This document shows, in pieces, positions 1-6,938 of a stretch of 28,331 bases of DNA. The notes under the pieces are model-generated. The model was not told the origin of the DNA and made no database searches. It saw only the letters and a list, made by a program, of their open reading frames with translations. This stretch comes from UBA8516 sp964434855 (GTDB lineage Archaea; Thermoproteota; Nitrososphaeria; Nitrososphaerales; Nitrosopumilaceae). The stretch is taken from the NCBI GenBank assembly GCA_964434855.1, contig CAYSWR010000016.1, positions 1-28,331 of the forward strand, written 5' to 3'. Both the position numbers and the translations under genes were made by a program. Position 1 is the first letter of the stretch. Each line of letters starts with the position of its first letter.

Positions 1-6
1 TCCTTA

Positions 7-1215
7 CTACACATTTATCGAATTTTGAATCTGGTTTGTCATAGAATATGTTCTGCCTCGCCACATGAGTGCCCTATTACTTTTTACTTGTAAAATTCCA
101 CTAGCAAAACCTAGCACAATCATAAAACTTCCGATTGGTCCAAGTAGGGCATGAATAATGCTTAGACCTAATCCTTTTTTTGATTCTAAAATTGTTGCAG
201 TGTAAAGCAGTCCTACTGTAATTGCTGAGATGGAAAAAAGTAGAGAAAAAGACATGCTGGAAATTGCAAATGGTACAGTGTAAACCAATATGGGAAATGG
301 CATGAAAAGTAAAAAGAGAACTGCAAAAAATATTCCAACTGCAATTTTTTTATTTTGCAAATAAAGTGGAATGATTAATCTTTTAAGAGCATGCCATAAA
401 GTTGGCAAATCACGTGCCCACACTGCCTCAAAAAGATGTTCAGCACGCACCATCTTCATTTTAAAGCCGGATTCTTTTACTTTTTTACCAAGTGCGCCAT
501 CTTCAACAAGCTCACCTTTTACTCCCTCATGAGTCCCTACTGATTCGTAGGTTTTTCTTTTTATTATGAAAAAACTACCAAAAAAGTAACCTGTTTTTTT
601 TGATGGGTCATTTACTCTGAGTGCAGAAAATCTGGTGTGCAAAAACGTTGAAAGCATAGGAAGCGTGATTCTAGTCCATAAGTCAAGACAAAGCATTCTT
701 GGCATAGCTGTAAGTGCATCTAGATTCTCACTAAGAAGATGTGAAACAGAAAGTGAAATCATTTTTTTAGAATGTTTTGTGTCTGCGTCTGTAAAAAGTA
801 AAAGCTCACCAGTAGATTTTTTAAAACCTTCAAAACAAGCCCAATTCTTTCCCATCCATTCTTCTGGTTTTGCTTCTGCAGTGACATGAATTATTTTTGA
901 ATTCTTTTCTGCAAAATTACTGATTATCTGTCCTGTTTTATCTTCTGAATGATCATCAATTGCAATTATCTCGTAATTTTCATAATCTTGATCTAAAAGT
1001 GAACTTAAACATTTTTCAATAAAATCTTCTTCGTTTCTGGCTGGTAAAATTATAGATACTTTTGGTTTTTGATGCGATTTTGCAGTAAACTTGTCTAAGT
1101 ATGGAGAATCACGAAACGAAATCCACATTGATCTTATCAAAAGAATCCAAGTTATAGAAACACCAACTAGAATTGTAGATAGAATATAGTTGAAAACATC
1201 AACGGCAAGTTCCAT
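7..1215 (-). CDS. Membrane-bound family 2 glycosyltransferase (CrtQ/HpnB-like)
   Basis: Predicted to move a sugar from a nucleotide-sugar donor to a lipid or other membrane acceptor on the cytoplasmic face. A transmembrane helix lies near residues 9-30. The GT-A domain follows, with PARNE at 58-62, IDDHS at 86-90 and the metal-binding DAD at 143-145, then a VEDGALGKK segment near 236 in the acceptor/catalytic region. Several hydrophobic helices fill about 290-385. The layout (N-terminal anchor, GT2 domain, C-terminal helices, about 400 residues) and the GKNWA segment resemble CrtQ/HpnB-type enzymes that glycosylate isoprenoids; this substrate guess is inference. It starts at ATG six bases after the stop of the SRPBCC gene on the same strand, so the two are probably cotranscribed. 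The gene is complete, ending just inside the window edge. Confidence 0.85.
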   Translation of the reverse strand: MELAVDVFNYILSTILVGVSITWILLIRSMWISFRDSPYLDKFTAKSHQKPKVSIILPARNEEDFIEKCLSSLLDQDYENYEIIAIDDHSEDKTGQIISNFAEKNSKIIHVTAEAKPEEWMGKNWACFEGFKKSTGELLLFTDADTKHSKKMISLSVSHLLSENLDALTAMPRMLCLDLWTRITLPMLSTFLHTRFSALRVNDPSKKTGYFFGSFFIIKRKTYESVGTHEGVKGELVEDGALGKKVKESGFKMKMVRAEHLFEAVWARDLPTLWHALKRLIIPLYLQNKKIAVGIFFAVLFLLFMPFPILVYTVPFAISSMSFSLLFSISAITVGLLYTATILESKKGLGLSIIHALLGPIGSFMIVLGFASGILQVKSNRALMWRGRTYSMTNQIQNSINV

Positions 1216-1221
1216 GATGAC

Positions 1222-1647
1222 TTACATCTCTGCTTCTTGTTTTATGCTTTGAAGAGCTTGTTCTGTGCCACTTTGAATGTGTTTTTTTACCATCCCTGTG
1301 AACATACCCATCATTCCTGAAAGCTTAATGTCCCATACTGCCTCAAGATGAGTTGAATTTCCCTTCGGTTGGAGACTCACTGTTTTTGTACCGTTTATAA
1401 TTCCCTTGGTGAACTCCGCATGAATTTTTTCTTTGGGGTATAATGTTACCGTCTGCATACATTTTGAATCTTTGAAAGCAATTGTAACTTCGCGAGTAAC
1501 TATATTGCCTTCTTTTGATATGTTTCTAATTTCTTTTGTACCCTTCCAAAATTTTGGTTCGTTATCAAGATCTGATACTAAACTCCAGACTTTTTCTAAT
1601 GGTGTGTTTATTTCAACGGAAGCTCGTATTTCTGCCATGTTCGGCAT
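1222..1647 (-). CDS. SRPBCC (START-like/CoxG-type) ligand-binding protein
   Basis: This 141-residue soluble protein has the SRPBCC helix-grip pattern: an N-terminal strand (EIRASVEINTP), the helix LEKVWSLVSDLDNEPKFW, alternating beta strands, and a long C-terminal helix after residue 110. Members bind hydrophobic ligands; polyketide cyclases and CoxG belong here, but nothing in the sequence names the ligand. The first ATG is used (MPNMAEI); a second ATG three codons in is equally possible. It lies immediately upstream of the membrane glycosyltransferase, suggesting a shared lipid or isoprenoid role (inference). It is divergent from the tRNA-binding protein across only 63 bases. Confidence 0.8.
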   Translation of the reverse strand: MPNMAEIRASVEINTPLEKVWSLVSDLDNEPKFWKGTKEIRNISKEGNIVTREVTIAFKDSKCMQTVTLYPKEKIHAEFTKGIINGTKTVSLQPKGNSTHLEAVWDIKLSGMMGMFTGMVKKHIQSGTEQALQSIKQEAEM

Positions 1648-1682
1648 TCTTTACAGTCTACATATTAGTCTTGACGAAATCA

Positions 1683-1689
1683 ATTTTAA
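1683..1689 (+). promoter_or_regulatory. TATA box for the tRNA-binding protein gene
   Basis: ATTTTAA is centred about 25 bases before the ATG at 1711, the spacing expected for an archaeal leaderless transcript. Confidence 0.45.
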
Positions 1690-1710
1690 CATGGTAAAAG
1701 GAATCGTCTT

Positions 1711-2037
1711 ATGCCAAACATAACATATGATGATTTTGCCAAACTTGATCTTAGAATAGCTAAGATTGTATCTACAGAAAAAATTCCAGGAAAATCACGA
1801 ATCATAAAAGGTGTAATTGACTTGGGTGATAAAAAACGTGAAGTCGTAATAGGTGGAGCAGAGTATTATCAACCTGAGGAACTTGTAGGCAAAACAGTTG
1901 TTGTCATTGCAAATCTAGAGCCAAGAAAAATTGCAGGGTTTGAATCAAATGCCATGCTTTTAGCAGCCGATGTAAACGATAAACCATTTTGGCTTACGGT
2001 ACAAGAAGACGTACCACTTGGAACAAAAATAAAATAA
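1711..2037 (+). CDS. Stand-alone tRNA-binding domain protein (MetRS-beta/CsaA-like)
   Basis: A single OB-fold tRNA-binding domain of 108 residues. Typical elements are the FAKLDLRIAKIV start, a central REVVIGGAEYY strand-turn, the EELVGKTVVVIANLEPRKIAG core and the SNAMLLAA strand. It matches the C-terminal domain of methionyl-tRNA synthetase, which in many archaea is a separate polypeptide that dimerises and helps bind tRNA; CsaA chaperones share the fold. A separate MetRS subunit is the likely role, but no metG is in the window to test this. It has its own promoter and is not in an obvious operon. Confidence 0.85.
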   Translation: MPNITYDDFAKLDLRIAKIVSTEKIPGKSRIIKGVIDLGDKKREVVIGGAEYYQPEELVGKTVVVIANLEPRKIAGFESNAMLLAADVNDKPFWLTVQEDVPLGTKIK

Positions 2038-2062
2038 TTTATCATATGTTGTTTTTTTTAAA

Positions 2063-3514
2063 TTAGATTTTCAAATTTTCAGTCATGGTGTGTTTTGAAG
2101 TAATTATCTTATCAGGGTTGAGAATGTTTTTCGGATCAAATTTGTTTTTTATTTTCTTAAATACAGAATACACATCTTCTCCGTACTGTGACTTCACAAA
2201 TTCCGATCTTGCCAAACCATCTCCGTGTTCCCCTGTAATAGAACCGCCCGTGGCTATGACTTGAGAAAAGAATTCTTTAGCTATACTTCTTATTCTCTTC
2301 TTATTTTTGCCTTTTAATATTGGTCTTATGTGTAGGTTGCCATTTCCAGCATGACCATAAAGTACAAATCTCATCTTGTATTTTTTCGAGATTTTTTCAA
2401 TTATATCAACAAGAATAACTAGTTTACTAACAGGAACCGTGGCGTCTTCTATTATTGTAGGCATGCTTTCTTTTGTTGTAATGCTTCTAAGACTGTATGA
2501 CAGTGCTGAATTTCTAAAATCCCACCACTTTCTTATCTCGGAATCATCAGTCAATATCTTTACAATTCGTGCTTTCGAAGTAACCTCACGTAGATTTTTT
2601 TTACATTTGTTAAGATTATAATCAAATTCAACAAATAATAAGCAACTTGAATTTTTTATTAATCTAGTTTTGATATGTTTTGTTACGTTATTGTCTACTA
2701 TTTCTAGAGCTGATGGTTTTATCTTAACTATTTTTGCAGAATCCAAAGCAGCTTGCTTTATGCTCTTGTAAGATAAGATTACAAGCATGCGTTTGGCTGG
2801 AATTGGTAATGTTTTTAGCTTGACAGAAGTGATTACACCCAATGTTCCTTCCGAAGCTGCAATAATCTTATGTAAATCTGATATTGTTTTAATTACATCC
2901 AATCTGTAACCACAAGAATTTTTTGAAACTCTTGGGAACTTTTTTTGTAAATCTGTTTTAATTATGCCAAATATTGTCCTGCTGAACTTTGAATTTGATG
3001 GAAGTTCAACAACATGACCATTTGCTGTTATGATTCTGACCCCAAGTAAGTTGTCAATAGTGCTGCCATATTTTAGAGAATGACTCCCACTCGCGTTTGT
3101 AGCAACCATGCCGCCTATCCTACAATAAGGGCCAATAGATGGATTTGGAGCAAAAAATCTGCCTCTTTTTTCTAGTTCGCTATCTAGGTTTCCCTTAAAG
3201 ACGCCAGCTCCCACTTCAGCATGATTTTGACCTATTCTCATTTTATCAAAATTTTTTAGATCAAGAATTATGCCTTTTCCTAATGCACTCCCAACAAGAC
3301 CAGTACCTGCCCCTCTGACAGTAACAGAAATTTTGTTTCTTGATGCATACTTTAAGATTGAAACTATCTCTTGCTCATTCTCGGGAATTACCACAACTAA
3401 TGGTTTTACGATATACGAACTAGCATCAACAGAATAAAGATTCAAACTATGCTTATCAGATAAGACTTTACAACTTACCAGTCTGGTAATATCTGCAACT
3501 TTTTTTGAATTCAT
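2063..3514 (-). CDS. FAD-linked oxidase, GlcD / D-lactate dehydrogenase type
   Basis: Flavoenzyme of the vanillyl-alcohol-oxidase fold that probably oxidises a D-2-hydroxy acid (glycolate or D-lactate). The FAD-binding PCMH domain spans about 35-210, with RGAGTGLVGSALG at 68-80 and GGMVATNASGSHSLKYG near 133-149. The C-terminal oxidase domain shows YGHAGNGNLH at 386-395 and TGEHGDGLARSE at 427-438, ending in the family hallmark FDPKNILNPDKI. At 483 residues it is the usual length for GlcD; there is no fused Fe-S domain and no glcE or glcF beside it, so the electron acceptor is unknown. A TATA-like CTTTAATC sits about 25 bases upstream of the ATG. Confidence 0.88.
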   Translation of the reverse strand: MNSKKVADITRLVSCKVLSDKHSLNLYSVDASSYIVKPLVVVIPENEQEIVSILKYASRNKISVTVRGAGTGLVGSALGKGIILDLKNFDKMRIGQNHAEVGAGVFKGNLDSELEKRGRFFAPNPSIGPYCRIGGMVATNASGSHSLKYGSTIDNLLGVRIITANGHVVELPSNSKFSRTIFGIIKTDLQKKFPRVSKNSCGYRLDVIKTISDLHKIIAASEGTLGVITSVKLKTLPIPAKRMLVILSYKSIKQAALDSAKIVKIKPSALEIVDNNVTKHIKTRLIKNSSCLLFVEFDYNLNKCKKNLREVTSKARIVKILTDDSEIRKWWDFRNSALSYSLRSITTKESMPTIIEDATVPVSKLVILVDIIEKISKKYKMRFVLYGHAGNGNLHIRPILKGKNKKRIRSIAKEFFSQVIATGGSITGEHGDGLARSEFVKSQYGEDVYSVFKKIKNKFDPKNILNPDKIITSKHTMTENLKI

Positions 3515-3535
3515 AAGAGTTCTTAATTTATCTTA

Positions 3536-3543
3536 GATTAAAG
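3536..3543 (-). promoter_or_regulatory. TATA box for the GlcD-like oxidase gene
   Basis: On the minus strand this reads CTTTAATC, centred about 25 bases upstream of the ATG at 3514. A second AT-rich TTTTAAAC lies just further upstream. Confidence 0.4.
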
Positions 3544-3587
3544 TTTAAAATGACTACAACGCACCAAAATTCATGTGTTGACAAAGA

Positions 3588-3595
3588 TTTAATTT
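3588..3595 (+). promoter_or_regulatory. TATA box for the DUF1512 gene
   Basis: TTTAATTT is centred about 27 bases before the TTG at 3619. The spacing supports that TTG as a leaderless start. Confidence 0.45.
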
Positions 3596-3618
3596 GGTAA
3601 AGTCAAACTTTAGAATTA

Positions 3619-4740
3619 TTGGAATTTCTAGGAATAAATGTAGATAAACTCTTTGATGCTAATGATCAATCAAATCCCTTGATGTGGCTTGTTTGGATTG
3701 TGCCAATAATAATTTTCATGTTCTATGGACAGAGAATTCAACTACAAATAACATCTTCAGAAATTTCCAAATCGCTTGAAAAACTAAAGACGTACAAAGA
3801 AGAATCAAAAAAAGAGTTAGTAGAATACATAAAAACTACTCTAAAACCATCTACTGATCCTTCTCAAAAAATTGATCGATTTTTTGAGCACTTTACAATA
3901 ATGCCAGTAGATATGGATCCAAACGGAATTGTTCAAAAAGTAAGACATGTCATGCGCTCACGCGAAGATTATACGCGATTGCAGGTCAAAGCATTTTCTC
4001 CAGATATCAGTAGTCTTGAAGCAAGTAAAATCGAAAATATACTGGAGGTAGCTACCACATTACACCTACTCTATAAAATAGTAAGACATCTTTTCCTAAC
4101 AGCAAAAAAACAAAACAACTTCCCATTAATCTTGCCATTACAAATGATGATGCCATTTATTATGGAAGAAGCAGAGGCTCTAAAGACTGCCGTATTTGCC
4201 TTCAAACAAGGTCAACCTATTGGTGACGGAATAGGCCCTATGGTGGTAGGAAAGATGATGCTTGTCACTGAAAAAAAGACAGCAGCATTTGAAACTGTAT
4301 GGAGCGAACATGAATACGAAGGAAGAAAGTTGTATCTGATGAAAGCAGAAGGACCTGCAGCTACTGTTGGAAGACCAGGCGATGCACTTGAAAAAATTCT
4401 TTCTGAAAGTAAACCTGATATCATAGTTATGGTTGATGCTGCCCTAAAATTAGAAGGGGAAGAATCTGGTTCAGTAGCACAAGGTTTTGGTGCAGCAATT
4501 GGAGGGATTGGAACAGACAGATTTCAAATGGAAGAAATTGCAACAAAACATAAAATTCCAATCTATGCCATAGTAGTAAAACAGTCAATAAAGGAAGCCA
4601 TCACCCTCATGAAAAAAGAAATTGCAGATGCTGCAGAAAAGGTCGCATCCCAAGTTCATGAAATCATAAAAGAAAATACACAGAGCGGTCAGTCTGTGCT
4701 TGTCATTGGCGTTGGAAATACACTAGGAATTTCACAATGA
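3619..4740 (+). CDS. DUF1512 family membrane-anchored protein
   Basis: Matches, as I recall it, the archaeal DUF1512 family of about 370 residues; no biochemical function is known to me. One transmembrane helix lies near residues 22-40 (MWLVWIVPIIIFMFYG), followed by a charged coiled-coil-like stretch (45-75) and a large cytoplasmic domain. The C-terminal half is glycine-rich, with GDGIGPMVVGKMM, EGPAATVGRPGDA, MVDAALKLEGE, QGFGAAIGGIGTDR and a final VLVIGVGNTLG, which together suggest a nucleotide- or phosphate-binding alpha/beta fold (inference). The start is TTG: no ATG precedes residue 22, and the upstream TATA box fits the TTG. The stop overlaps the next gene as ATGA, so translation is probably coupled. 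Confidence 0.72.
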   Translation: MEFLGINVDKLFDANDQSNPLMWLVWIVPIIIFMFYGQRIQLQITSSEISKSLEKLKTYKEESKKELVEYIKTTLKPSTDPSQKIDRFFEHFTIMPVDMDPNGIVQKVRHVMRSREDYTRLQVKAFSPDISSLEASKIENILEVATTLHLLYKIVRHLFLTAKKQNNFPLILPLQMMMPFIMEEAEALKTAVFAFKQGQPIGDGIGPMVVGKMMLVTEKKTAAFETVWSEHEYEGRKLYLMKAEGPAATVGRPGDALEKILSESKPDIIVMVDAALKLEGEESGSVAQGFGAAIGGIGTDRFQMEEIATKHKIPIYAIVVKQSIKEAITLMKKEIADAAEKVASQVHEIIKENTQSGQSVLVIGVGNTLGISQ

Positions 4741-4922
4741 TATTTTCAAAGAAAAAAGAAATCGTTATTCCATATTCAGTTGAAGAATGTGGCTCCTGTA
4801 AAGCAACATCAAAAAGGAAATTTAAAGAAGGAGATTACATCTTCAAAAACACTGAGCAGTGTTCTTCATGCAAAGGTCAGCTATCAGTTGTTAAAATCTT
4901 TGGCGAAGTTTTTAAAGAGTAG
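4737..4922 (+). CDS. Small zinc-ribbon protein
   Basis: A 61-residue basic protein with two CxxC knuckles (CGSC near 18-21 and CSSC near 42-45), enough to form one zinc ribbon. Its ATG overlaps the stop of the DUF1512 gene by four bases, making a two-gene operon. Its last 11 bases overlap the 3' end of the convergent methionine aminopeptidase gene. No enzymatic motif is visible; it may be a metal-binding accessory to the DUF1512 protein (inference from coupling only). Confidence 0.7.
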   Translation: MIFSKKKEIVIPYSVEECGSCKATSKRKFKEGDYIFKNTEQCSSCKGQLSVVKIFGEVFKE

Positions 4923-5590
4923 TTACCGTTACCCCGTTTTCCTGAGGTATGAAGGTGTGTTCTGCTTGTGCAACTCTTTGACCATTCGCTTCTATTAATA
5001 CAGGATATGATCTAACAACCTTGTGTTTTGTGAGTTTTTCAAGAAGGTTTCTGGCTGTTTTTTCATCCCAATGAGGCAATAACCATCGTAATGCAAAAGG
5101 AAGCATATTGAATTTTTCCCATATGTGATCTACAAGTTTGTCACACTCTAGATCCTTTATCCTCTTTCTTGAAACAAGGGAAAAAATGTTTCTTGTTTTT
5201 CCTTCCCGTACAAATCCTAGACCATCAGGAGTTGTAACAAAAGGTTCGCAAGCATANNNNNNNNNNNNNNNNNNNNNNNNNNNNNNNNNNNNNNNNNNNN
5301 NNNNNNNNNNNNNNNNNNNNNNNNNNNNNNNNNNNNNNNNNNNNNNNNNNNNNNNNTAAATCAGTATCCTGTATGATTTTTTGATCATTTGGTTCTGCGG
5401 TATAATGAGCCGCAATTTCATTTAAACTGGTATTCACAGGAAAAGCACATTTGCCACCTTTTTTGGCAATTTCGTTTTCTATTGATTCACAAATTTCAAA
5501 CAGTGTAGACCCAACATGGTATTTTTTTCTTGCATTTTCTCGTACTTCTGCAGCAATCTTTCCCGCATTTAGGTAATCCTGAATTTGCAT
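4912..5590 (-). CDS. map: Methionine aminopeptidase, type II, interrupted by an assembly gap
   Basis: Removes the N-terminal methionine from nascent proteins. The N-terminal 78 residues (5357-5590) include the substrate-pocket histidine in EIAAHYTAEPND. The C-terminal 114 residues (4912-5256) include two metal-ligand glutamates, in YACEPF and QAEHTF, 95 residues apart, close to the 93 separating E187 and E280 of the Pyrococcus enzyme. The aspartate pair and the histidine that complete the dinuclear metal site fall in the 100 unknown bases. Family members have about 295 residues, so roughly 100 residues (about 310 bases) are missing. Both flanks end on codon boundaries but 100 is not a multiple of three, so the apparent frame change is an artefact. 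A TATA box lies 27 bases before the ATG. Confidence 0.9.
5257..5356. other. Assembly gap (100 N) inside map
   Basis: Exactly 100 undetermined bases, a common placeholder for a gap of unknown size. It falls within the methionine aminopeptidase gene and hides about a third of the enzyme. Confidence 0.99.
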
Positions 5591-5613
5591 AGGCTAGACT
5601 AGATTTTGTATGT

Positions 5614-5621
5614 TATTTAAA
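5614..5621 (-). promoter_or_regulatory. TATA box for map
   Basis: TTTAAATA on the minus strand, centred 27 bases upstream of the map ATG at 5590. It shares the short divergent spacer with the tRNA-Pro promoter. Confidence 0.5.
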
Positions 5622-5637
5622 ATCATCACATGTGAAG

Positions 5638-5645
5638 CTTAAATT
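5638..5645 (+). promoter_or_regulatory. TATA box for tRNA-Pro
   Basis: CTTAAATT is centred about 30 bases before the tRNA 5' end at 5672. Confidence 0.45.
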
Positions 5646-5671
5646 GGGGACATTCAAACTGCTCTCATCTC

Positions 5672-5748
5672 GGGATCGTGGTCTAGCTTGGTATGATTCG
5701 GGTTTTGGGTACCTGAGGTCGTCGGTTCAAATCCGGCCGATCCCACCA
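5672..5748 (+). tRNA. tRNA-Pro (anticodon TGG), CCA encoded
   Basis: A complete cloverleaf can be drawn. The acceptor GGGATCG pairs with CGATCCC. The anticodon stem CGGGT/ACCTG encloses loop TTTGGGT with anticodon TGG at 5706-5708, reading proline CCN codons. The T arm is GTCGG-TTCAAAT-CCGGC. The D arm is weak (G-T, T-A, C-G and a T-T mismatch) but has A14, GG at 18-19 and A21. The discriminator A is followed by a genomic CCA at 5746-5748. There is no intron. Confidence 0.95.
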
Positions 5749-5826
5749 TTTTAGAGGGGTAAAGATAGGACGGTTGCGTTTGACTACATACTAAAGCTAT
5801 AAGGAAAGTTAGAATGGAAATTATGA

Positions 5827-5952
5827 TTAATTAGAATTGATTGCATTCCAACAGCAGCATTCATCATATGTACAGTTAGGACACAATTTTGCTGACTGAC
5901 TATTCTTGCATTCATCAGGAAGACAATCGCAATCTACACATTTTATGAGCAT
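5827..5952 (-). CDS. Tiny cysteine-rich protein (41 residues, 9 Cys)
   Basis: An ATG-to-TAA reading frame of 41 residues with nine cysteines, at residues 5, 8, 10, 15, 24, 27, 32, 33 and 34. CVDCDC and CPNC pairs could bind one or two metal ions. The composition (22% Cys, acidic) is hard to explain by chance in AT-rich spacer DNA, so I favour a real small metal-binding protein. It lies 32 bases downstream of the 99-residue gene on the same strand and could be cotranscribed with it. I do not recognise a family. Expression and conservation are unproven. Confidence 0.5.
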   Translation of the reverse strand: MLIKCVDCDCLPDECKNSQSAKLCPNCTYDECCCWNAINSN

Positions 5953-5984
5953 AACATCATGACACGATAACGAATACAAAAATC

Positions 5985-6284
5985 TTAGGCAGTTATCTCT
6001 TGATTTGGAAGATCAGTCAAAGTAAACACAAACCTTGAACCTTGAAAATCCGTAGTACCTTCTCTTTCCCAATTTACTTTATATGATTTGGTCAAATGGC
6101 CACCAATGATAGATATTGTCTGGGGAACCGCAGCGTACAGTTTTTCTACTTTGTCTTTATCTCTTGTCATAAGAAGGGAACGACGTTTTTTCATTAGATA
6201 CTTTATGGCTACATTTTTGTGCTGATGTCCTTCTACCTCTATTTTCTCATTTCCTAAATCAATTATGAATTTACGCTTTCCCAT
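5985..6284 (-). CDS. Conserved-looking small basic protein, function unknown
   Basis: A 99-residue soluble protein with an N-terminal beta hairpin (KFIIDLGNEKIEVEG), a lysine/arginine-rich helix (YLMKKRRSLLMTRDKDKVEKLY), and C-terminal strands ending in FVFTLTDLP. The basic middle would suit RNA or ribosome binding, but I do not recognise a family. It starts with ATG, and the codon use resembles its neighbours. The only nearby same-strand partner is the tiny cysteine-rich ORF downstream. Confidence 0.65.
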   Translation of the reverse strand: MGKRKFIIDLGNEKIEVEGHQHKNVAIKYLMKKRRSLLMTRDKDKVEKLYAAVPQTISIIGGHLTKSYKVNWEREGTTDFQGSRFVFTLTDLPNQEITA

Positions 6285-6501
6285 TTAAGATAGTCTTATC
6301 AAAAATCTACTAAAAGATAAAGACCAACAGAAAGCAAGTAAAAAGAGCACAAATTATGACTAGATTTACAAGATACCATGATCTCCTCAGTTAGTTCTTA
6401 TCTCACTTTGATGGATCTATTAGCGCCAGGCGATGAAGAAGAGTTAGAGACATGATATAAGATGAATGCAAATTCAGTGACTCTGAGTACTGGCATAGAT
6501 T
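6285..6501. other. Intergenic region, no confident gene
   Basis: Spacer between the divergent 99-residue gene and the membrane zinc-ribbon gene. It holds a 25-codon ATG frame at 6378-6455 with an acidic end, too short to support, and the TATA box listed separately. No RNA structure was recognised. Confidence 0.4.
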
Positions 6502-6510
6502 TTTATTAAA
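6502..6510 (+). promoter_or_regulatory. TATA box for the membrane zinc-ribbon gene
   Basis: TTTATTAAA, centred 26 bases before the TTG at 6532, supports that start as leaderless. Confidence 0.45.
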
Positions 6511-6531
6511 ACTTTCTAGATGATAAAATAA

Positions 6532-6780
6532 TTGCAGTTTGAAAAACGAGAAATAATTCTAATTGTTGGAATTTTGTTTTTAATGATAGGAATGATGGCC
6601 TTGCCAAACATTCAACCTATCTATGCAGTAACTATTGCAATCGTCATTTATTTTGGAGTTAGAGTATTTGTAGGAAGGAGGAAAAAACAAATCCAAAAAT
6701 CTGTTGGAGAAGGGGTTTGTGCTGTATGTGGTCAAAGAATAATTAAAAACAAGTGTCCTAATTGCGATAAAACGAATTGA
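6532..6780 (+). CDS. Two-TM membrane protein with C-terminal zinc ribbon
   Basis: An 82-residue protein. Two hydrophobic segments (about 7-24 and 29-47) are followed by a basic stretch (GRRKKQIQKS) and a zinc ribbon with CAVCG near 62-66 and CPNC near 75-78. The ribbon is expected in the cytoplasm by the positive-inside rule. The start is TTG, preceded by stop codons and by a TATA box at the leaderless distance; no ATG gives the full first helix. No partner gene is adjacent. The same plan (TM pair then ribbon) recurs in the protein at 25903-26208. Confidence 0.7.
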   Translation: MQFEKREIILIVGILFLMIGMMALPNIQPIYAVTIAIVIYFGVRVFVGRRKKQIQKSVGEGVCAVCGQRIIKNKCPNCDKTN

Positions 6781-6938
6781 TTCTCATACTCAATATGGTA
6801 ATATGTTTAGAATGAATCCTACGCACTGCTTATAATTCATAAAATAACACTGTTCATGCATGCAGAGGCATATTGTACATTCACAACTAGCTCAACTTTT
6901 CCACAATCAACACCTAAAATTATATTATTTGTGATGAA
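6781..6938. other. Intergenic spacer upstream of the large secreted protein
   Basis: 158 bases with no convincing ORF or RNA. AT-rich TATA-like stretches occur at CTTATAATT (about 6828) and TATATTATT (6921-6929). The latter is rather close to the ATG at 6939 for a leaderless start, so the promoter is not assigned. Confidence 0.4.

Noticed and set aside
5138..5359. Plus-strand frame running into the N block
   Set aside because: It is antisense to the methionine aminopeptidase gene and is extended only by undetermined bases.
4912..5590. map as a frameshifted pseudogene
   Set aside because: Both flanks are intact and carry the expected metal and substrate residues; the frame change comes from the arbitrary 100-N length.
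6378..6455. 25-codon ATG frame with acidic C terminus
   Set aside because: Too short, with no recognisable motif and no clear promoter; conservation would be needed before calling it.
6931..6937. GTGATGA resembling a C box of a C/D guide RNA
   Set aside because: No D box or paired terminal stem at suitable distance; it abuts the start codon of the large secreted protein.
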